Source: Bacillota bacterium
GTDB lineage: Bacteria > Bacillota > Syntrophomonadia > Syntrophomonadales > Syntrophomonadaceae
DNA: 9,666 nt
Direction of reading: 5' to 3'
Assembly: GCA_017861475.1 (NCBI GenBank)
Contig: JAGFXV010000133.1
Coordinates: 1-9,666, forward strand
This document shows, in pieces, positions 6,184 to 9,666 of this stretch; position 1 is the stretch's first letter; every line of letters begins with the position of its first letter. Below the pieces are notes generated by a model. It was not told where the DNA came from and did not search any database. It saw only the letters and a list, made by a program, of their open reading frames with translations. A program made the translations under genes and the position numbers.

Positions 6184-6844
6184 GGCTAAAGTAATAATTT
6201 TTGCAGGTGGATTTGGCAGCGGGAAATCGGAACTGGCAATCAACTATGCTCTGGATAGAAGTCAATATGCGGAGAACATTATTCTGGCTGACCTTGACCT
6301 GGTCAACCCGTATTTTGCTTCGCGGTATGTTCGTGATTTGTTGGAAGCCAGCGGAATACGGGTGCTGGCTCCTGCCGGAGATTTATCCTGCGGGGATGTT
6401 CCTGGTCTTCCTCCGGAGATCATTGGTTTCTTGCGGGGCAATGATGAAATCATTATTGATGTTGCCGGGGATGAAGTTGGCTCTATGGTACTTGGTTATC
6501 TGAGCCGGTACATAAAGGATAGTGACTATCAATTATATTTGGTTTTGAATCCTTATCGGCCCTTCGCCCAGGATTTGGACAGCGTGATGGAATTAAGGTT
6601 ATTGCTGGAAGGAGCGGCTCGCCTGACTTTTACCGGTCTGATCAGCAATCCCAATTTAATGGGCGAAACCAACCCGGAAATGATCAGGAACGGTCACCAG
6701 ATCGTATCAGATTATGCGCAGGCCATGAGGTTGCCGGTCTGTCATCTGACGGTAGAGGAAAAATTCTACCATGATCTGGTCTGTGAATACGGGACAATAT
6801 TACAGACCATTACACTTTATTTAAAACCTGAATGGATGCAGTAA
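6182..6844 (+). CDS. P-loop ATPase of MinD/SIMIBI type heading the oxidoreductase operon
   Basis: This is a 220-residue soluble nucleotide-binding protein. The Walker A motif GGFGSGKS lies at residues 9-16 (Lys15, Ser16), right after the first beta strand. DLDLVNPYFASR (37-48) fits a switch I-like region of the CobQ/MinD/ParA group. IIIDVAGDEVG (90-100) fits a hydrophobic strand leading to the Walker B/switch II aspartate (Asp93). The signature lysine of deviant Walker ATPases (KGG) is absent, with Ala8 in its place. The start is TTG at 6182 with GAGG (6172-6175) six bases upstream. An in-frame ATG at 6074 would add 36 residues of Ile/Phe/Tyr-rich sequence from the AT-rich leader, without an RBS, and is rejected. 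It is 23 bases upstream of the ferredoxin gene and so cotranscribed with the oxidoreductase. A role in cofactor or Fe-S loading, or in assembly of that complex, is inference. Its own reaction is unknown. Confidence 0.85.
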   Translation: MAKVIIFAGGFGSGKSELAINYALDRSQYAENIILADLDLVNPYFASRYVRDLLEASGIRVLAPAGDLSCGDVPGLPPEIIGFLRGNDEIIIDVAGDEVGSMVLGYLSRYIKDSDYQLYLVLNPYRPFAQDLDSVMELRLLLEGAARLTFTGLISNPNLMGETNPEMIRNGHQIVSDYAQAMRLPVCHLTVEEKFYHDLVCEYGTILQTITLYLKPEWMQ

Positions 6845-6867
6845 AGTTAATAAGGGGGATAAGCAGG

Positions 6868-7083
6868 ATGGCCAAAGGCAGGGTCTATTTTCATATTGAC
6901 CAGTGCAAGGCATGCGGATTGTGTGTTAAGTTTTGTCCCAAAGGTATCCTGGGACTTGATGAAATTGTTCTCAATACTTTAGGCTACCATCCGATCAGTA
7001 TATTACGTGCAGAGGAATGCAGCGGCTGCGGAATATGTGCGTTGATGTGTCCTGATTTGATCATTGAGGTGGAAAAGGAGTAA
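6868..7083 (+). CDS. korD: 2[4Fe-4S] ferredoxin subunit (delta) of 2-oxoacid:ferredoxin oxidoreductase
   Basis: This 71-residue protein has two classic [4Fe-4S] motifs: Cys13-16-19-23 (CKACGLCVKFCP) and Cys51-54-57-61 (CSGCGICALMCP). It passes electrons from the catalytic subunits to an external ferredoxin. The ATG at 6868 is chosen because an AAGGGGGA Shine-Dalgarno (6852-6859) precedes it, and because MAKGRVYFHIDQCKACG is a normal beginning for this subunit. An in-frame ATG at 6832 overlaps the ATPase gene end and lacks an RBS. The gene stops four bases before the alpha-subunit ATG, and the next gene's RBS lies in its last codons. Order delta-alpha-beta-gamma matches known four-subunit enzymes. 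Confidence 0.93.
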   Translation: MAKGRVYFHIDQCKACGLCVKFCPKGILGLDEIVLNTLGYHPISILRAEECSGCGICALMCPDLIIEVEKE

Positions 7084-7087
7084 TAGC

Positions 7088-8143
7088 ATGGAAAAGATTT
7101 TGATGAAGGGAAACGAAGCCCTGGCAGAAGGTGCTATTATTGCCGGATGTAAAGCTTTTTTTGGTTATCCCATAACTCCATCCAGTGAAATAGCTGAGTA
7201 CATGGCTCGCAAATTCCCCAAGATCGACGGCGTTTTTGTGCAAGCGGAGAGCGAACTGGCTGCCATTAATATGGTCTATGGCGGTGCAGCGACCGGTCAT
7301 CGAGTGATGACTGCTTCATCCGGTCCCGGCATAAGTTTGAAACAGGAAGGTATTTCTTTTATTGCTGAGGCCGAATTGCCTTGTCTGATTGTGAATGTAT
7401 CCCGCGGTGGTCCTGGCTTGGGTGGTATCCAGCCGGCCCAGTCCGATTATTTCCAGGCAACACGAGGCGGAGGACATGGTGATTATCGCCTCATCGTTCT
7501 GGCACCTTCAGGTGTACAGGAAATGATGGATTTTGCGATCGAAGGCTTTGACCTGGCAGACAGATACAGGACTCCGGTAATGATCATGGCCGAAGGGACT
7601 CTCGGGCAGATGATGGAACCGATCATTGTCAGGGAACCGGTAATCCAATTTTATGACAAGCCGTGGGCAACCAACGGTTGCCAGGGACGTGAGCCCAATA
7701 TTGTGAATACTTTGCACTTGTCCGCCGATTATTTGGAAGAGCGCAACCATCACCTGCAGAAAAAATATGACGCCATTGCCAGTAGGGAAAAGAGAGCGGA
7801 ATCTTACCTGACTGAGGATGCAGATCTGGTGGTCGTTGCCTTTGGACTGATGGCGAGAATTGCCAAAAAGGCAGTGATGGAAGCAAGAAAATCAGGAATC
7901 AAAGTCGGCTTGATACGTCCGATAACGCTTTGGCCTTTCCCGGACGCTGAGATAAGCAAAGCGGCTCAAACCACCAAGAGATTTCTGTCAGTGGAGATCA
8001 GTATGGGTCAGATGATCGAAGATATTCGCTTGGCTGTGGCTGGACGAGTGCCGGTGGACTTTTTCGGCCGTATAGGTATCACTCCCAATCCCGAAGAAGT
8101 ATTTAGAGCAATAATGCAGGTGGCGGAAAGGGAGGGCATTTAA
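7088..8143 (+). CDS. korA: 2-oxoacid:ferredoxin oxidoreductase, alpha subunit (KorA/VorB type)
   Basis: This 351-residue subunit belongs to a thiamine-diphosphate and Fe-S enzyme that oxidatively decarboxylates a 2-oxoacid to acyl-CoA, CO2 and reduced ferredoxin, or runs in reverse as a carboxylase. It contains the pyrimidine-binding region: [10 protein letters not shown] (26-35), QAESELAAI (52-60, including the acidic residue expected to activate thiamine), [10 protein letters not shown] (75-84) and RGGPGLGG (106-113). The C-terminal third (from about 255, [18 protein letters not shown]) is the transketolase C-terminal-like domain. The start is the ATG at 7088, with AAGGAG (7075-7080) seven bases upstream; a TTG at 7064 inside the ferredoxin gene is rejected. 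It is the usual length for KorA/VorB. Whether the substrate is 2-oxoglutarate or branched-chain 2-oxoacids (VorB) cannot be decided by eye. It is translationally coupled to the next gene through TAATG. Confidence 0.94.
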   Translation: MEKILMKGNEALAEGAIIAGCKAFFGYPITPSSEIAEYMARKFPKIDGVFVQAESELAAINMVYGGAATGHRVMTASSGPGISLKQEGISFIAEAELPCLIVNVSRGGPGLGGIQPAQSDYFQATRGGGHGDYRLIVLAPSGVQEMMDFAIEGFDLADRYRTPVMIMAEGTLGQMMEPIIVREPVIQFYDKPWATNGCQGREPNIVNTLHLSADYLEERNHHLQKKYDAIASREKRAESYLTEDADLVVVAFGLMARIAKKAVMEARKSGIKVGLIRPITLWPFPDAEISKAAQTTKRFLSVEISMGQMIEDIRLAVAGRVPVDFFGRIGITPNPEEVFRAIMQVAEREGI

Positions 8144-8886
8144 TGAAAGTTGTTGCGAAACGTCCGGAAAGCCTTAAAGATAATAAATTTCATTATTGTC
8201 CGGGCTGTACCCATGGAATCATTCATCGTTTGGTGGCTGAATGTCTGGATGAATTGTCGCTGCGGGAAAGTGCCATCGGAATTTGCCCGGTAGGCTGCGC
8301 AGTGCTGGCTTACGATTATTTTAACTGTGATATGCTGGAAGCAGCGCATGGCAGGGCACCAGCCATTGCTACCGGGATCAAGAGGCTATTGCCGGATAGG
8401 ACAGTTTTCACCTATCAGGGCGATGGCGATCTGGCCTCCATAGGCATGGGCGAGATCATTCATGCATCATTGCGCGGGGAAAAAATAACCGTAATCTTCG
8501 TGAATAATGCCATCTATGGTATGACCGGAGGGCAAATGGCACCGACTACGCTGCTGGGGCAGGTGACTACGACTTCACCCTATGGCAGGAAAAAAGAGTG
8601 GGAAGGTTATCCGGCTAAAATGGCGGAATTGCTGGCGCAAAGTGAGGGCTCAGCCTATATCTGCCGCACTTCAGTACATAACCCGGCCAATATTTTAAAA
8701 ACCAAAAAGGCCATCATGAAAGCTTTGAAGATCCAGCAAGCCGGGCTGGGCTTTACCATGGTGGAAATACTGTCGACCTGTCCGACCAATTGGGGCTTGG
8801 GGCCTCTCGAGGCGCTGGAATGGCTGGAATACAATATGATCCCTTACTATCCCCTGGGCGAATTGAAAGTCAAGGAGGTAGAATAA
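8143..8886 (+). CDS. korB: 2-oxoacid:ferredoxin oxidoreductase, beta subunit (TPP-binding)
   Basis: This 247-residue subunit binds the diphosphate of thiamine. The TPP motif runs from GDGD (residues 93-96) to NN (121-122), with [22 protein letters not shown] between. CPGC (19-22) near the N-terminus and Cys48/Cys52 in GICPVGCAV are in the region typical of beta subunits; some of these cysteines probably ligate a [4Fe-4S] cluster. [11 protein letters not shown] (126-136) is also typical. The ATG overlaps the alpha stop by one base, and AAGGGAGGG (8128-8136) within the end of korA serves as RBS. The length is shorter than many beta subunits but normal for the KorB/VorA type. Together with alpha it forms the active site; equimolar expression fits the coupling. 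Confidence 0.95.
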   Translation: MKVVAKRPESLKDNKFHYCPGCTHGIIHRLVAECLDELSLRESAIGICPVGCAVLAYDYFNCDMLEAAHGRAPAIATGIKRLLPDRTVFTYQGDGDLASIGMGEIIHASLRGEKITVIFVNNAIYGMTGGQMAPTTLLGQVTTTSPYGRKKEWEGYPAKMAELLAQSEGSAYICRTSVHNPANILKTKKAIMKALKIQQAGLGFTMVEILSTCPTNWGLGPLEALEWLEYNMIPYYPLGELKVKEVE

Positions 8887-9431
8887 TGGAAACACAGATT
8901 TTGTTTGCCGGTTTTGGAGGACAGGGCGTTTTGTCAATGGGTCAATTTCTGACTTATGCTGCCATGGAAGCAGGCAAGAACGTTTCGTGGGTCCCTTCCT
9001 ACGGCGCGGAAATGCGCGGCGGCACAGCCAATTGTCTGGTAACCATAGCCGATGAGGAGATCAGTTCACCGATTACGGAAAACCCGGTGACGGCAGTCAT
9101 TATGAACGGGCCGTCATTGGATAAATTTGAAAGCAAAGTAATGCCCAACGGGATACTCGTATTAAATTCCTCCATGGTGGATCGCAAGCCGCATCGTCAA
9201 GACCTGCAAGTGTTGGAACTGCCTGTCAATCAGATCGCGGAAGAAATCAATAATCCCCGCGGAGCGAATATGATCCTGCTGGGGGCCTACCTGCAAAAAA
9301 CCGGCGTAGTGGAAATAGAAAAAGTACTGGAGTATTTTGAAAAGATCTTTAAGGGTAAAAAGCCATCGATCATCGAGAATAACAAAGAGGCATTTATGAC
9401 CGGAGTGGAATATGCCCGGCAAAAATGGTAA
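8886..9431 (+). CDS. korC: 2-oxoacid:ferredoxin oxidoreductase, gamma subunit
   Basis: This is a 181-residue gamma subunit. The GFGGQGVLSMGQ signature (9-20) and PSYGAEMRGGTANC (37-50) are characteristic of the pyruvate/ketoisovalerate oxidoreductase catalytic (gamma) domain, which contributes to CoA binding and complex integrity. The ATG overlaps the beta stop by one base (TAATG), with AAGGAGG (8872-8878) seven bases upstream; an in-frame upstream start within korB at 8790 is rejected. It is the last gene of the five-gene operon and is followed 42 bases later by a strong terminator. All four subunit types are present, so the complex should be complete. Confidence 0.95.
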   Translation: METQILFAGFGGQGVLSMGQFLTYAAMEAGKNVSWVPSYGAEMRGGTANCLVTIADEEISSPITENPVTAVIMNGPSLDKFESKVMPNGILVLNSSMVDRKPHRQDLQVLELPVNQIAEEINNPRGANMILLGAYLQKTGVVEIEKVLEYFEKIFKGKKPSIIENNKEAFMTGVEYARQKW

Positions 9432-9473
9432 AACAAGTCTTGGCTGAACCCAACCGAAGCGATTGAATCAGGA

Positions 9474-9518
9474 AGCCTTTTGCGCTTTAATTATAATAGT
9501 GCAAAAGGTTATTTTTTT
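9474..9518 (+). terminator. Intrinsic terminator of the oxidoreductase operon
   Basis: CCTTTTGCGCT (9476-9486) pairs with AGTGCAAAAGG (9498-9508), with one G-U, around an 11-nt loop. Two more outer pairs reach 9474 and 9510, and seven T follow at 9512-9518. It is strong by inspection. The T-tract ends only 17 bases before the next start codon. Confidence 0.9.
9492..9497 (+). promoter_or_regulatory. Perfect TATAAT inside the terminator loop, candidate larB -10
   Basis: TATAAT lies in the loop of the preceding hairpin, 39 bases before the larB-like ATG. No good -35 sits at 16-18 bases; the nearest is TTGAAT (9463-9468), 23 bases away. If it is used, transcription would start near 9504, giving a leader of about 30 bases that lacks the 5' arm of the terminator. 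Confidence 0.35.
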
Positions 9519-9535
9519 GCAGGACAAGTACAAAA

Positions 9536-9666
9536 ATGGAAAGTGAAGATTCGTTCATGAATGAAAAAGAATTGCACAGTTTACTAAAGCGGTTCCAGCA
9601 AGGAGAGGTGGAGCTTGATGATGTATATAAAAGAATAAAAATGCTTCCCTATGAAGATCTGGGTTT
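9536..9666 (+). CDS. larB: LarB-like protein, N-terminus only (3' end outside window)
   Basis: LarB carboxylates and hydrolyses nicotinic acid adenine dinucleotide at the start of nickel-pincer-nucleotide cofactor synthesis, used by lactate racemase and related enzymes. Only 43 residues are visible, ending LPYEDLGF at the window edge. The pattern of an N-terminal helical stretch (LHSLLKRFQQGEVELDDVYKRIKMLPYEDLGF) matches the beginning of LarB, whose catalytic AIR-carboxylase-like domain would follow. The start is uncertain: ATG 9536 has only AGGA (9521-9524) eleven bases upstream, and ATG 9557 has no clear RBS. It lies directly after the oxidoreductase terminator, so it is probably transcribed separately or by read-through. 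The assignment rests on a short segment; a larC downstream would confirm it. Confidence 0.7.
   Translation, partial: MESEDSFMNEKELHSLLKRFQQGEVELDDVYKRIKMLPYEDLG

Noticed and set aside
1..9666. CRISPR arrays, insertion sequences, tRNA or rRNA genes, phage or defence genes
   Set aside because: No direct-repeat arrays, transposase motifs, terminal inverted repeats or tRNA-like folds were seen; gene content is metabolic and housekeeping.

Overview
The window is an ordinary stretch of bacterial chromosome of about 45% G+C by eye. It most likely comes from an anaerobic, low-to-moderate GC Firmicute of the clostridial, acetogenic or syntrophic type (Peptococcaceae or Syntrophomonadaceae-like). The pointers are formate-tetrahydrofolate ligase, an iron-dependent alcohol dehydrogenase, a four-subunit 2-oxoacid:ferredoxin oxidoreductase with its own 2[4Fe-4S] ferredoxin subunit, strong AGGAGG-type ribosome binding sites, and two TTG starts. 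The lineage is inferred from gene content; no rRNA or other marker is present. There are no mobile elements, CRISPR arrays, tRNAs or rRNAs.

Layout, left half. The C-terminal 391 residues of formate-tetrahydrofolate ligase (+) enter from the left edge and converge on a patatin-like phospholipase (-); a 15-bp perfect hairpin lies between them. A 241-bp divergent intergenic region carrying two inverted repeats separates the patatin gene from an iron-containing alcohol dehydrogenase (+). That gene converges on folE (GTP cyclohydrolase I, -) across a strong bidirectional terminator. The folE product lacks the usual N-terminal segment. folE is divergent from an rluB-like pseudouridine synthase (+), which is followed by a 143-residue protein of unknown function and a terminator.

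Layout, right half. After an AT-rich leader comes a five-gene operon (+). It encodes a small P-loop ATPase of the MinD/SIMIBI type, then the delta (ferredoxin), alpha, beta and gamma subunits of a 2-oxoglutarate or branched-chain 2-oxoacid:ferredoxin oxidoreductase. The junctions are tight, including two 1-base TAATG overlaps. The ATPase has a TTG start, and its Shine-Dalgarno sequence lies in the 3' arm of a 12-bp inverted repeat, so its translation may be gated. The operon ends in a strong terminator whose loop contains a perfect TATAAT. Seventeen bases after the T-tract begins a gene, cut by the window edge, whose first 43 residues look like LarB (nickel-pincer cofactor synthesis).

The metabolic theme is one-carbon and folate metabolism (fhs, folE) plus ferredoxin-linked 2-oxoacid metabolism, with alcohol/aldehyde redox as a possible electron sink. 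No clearly novel system is evident. The points most worth checking are the ATPase at the head of the oxidoreductase operon, the RBS-masking inverted repeat, the promoter-in-terminator at larB, the shortened FolE, and the unknown 143-residue protein.
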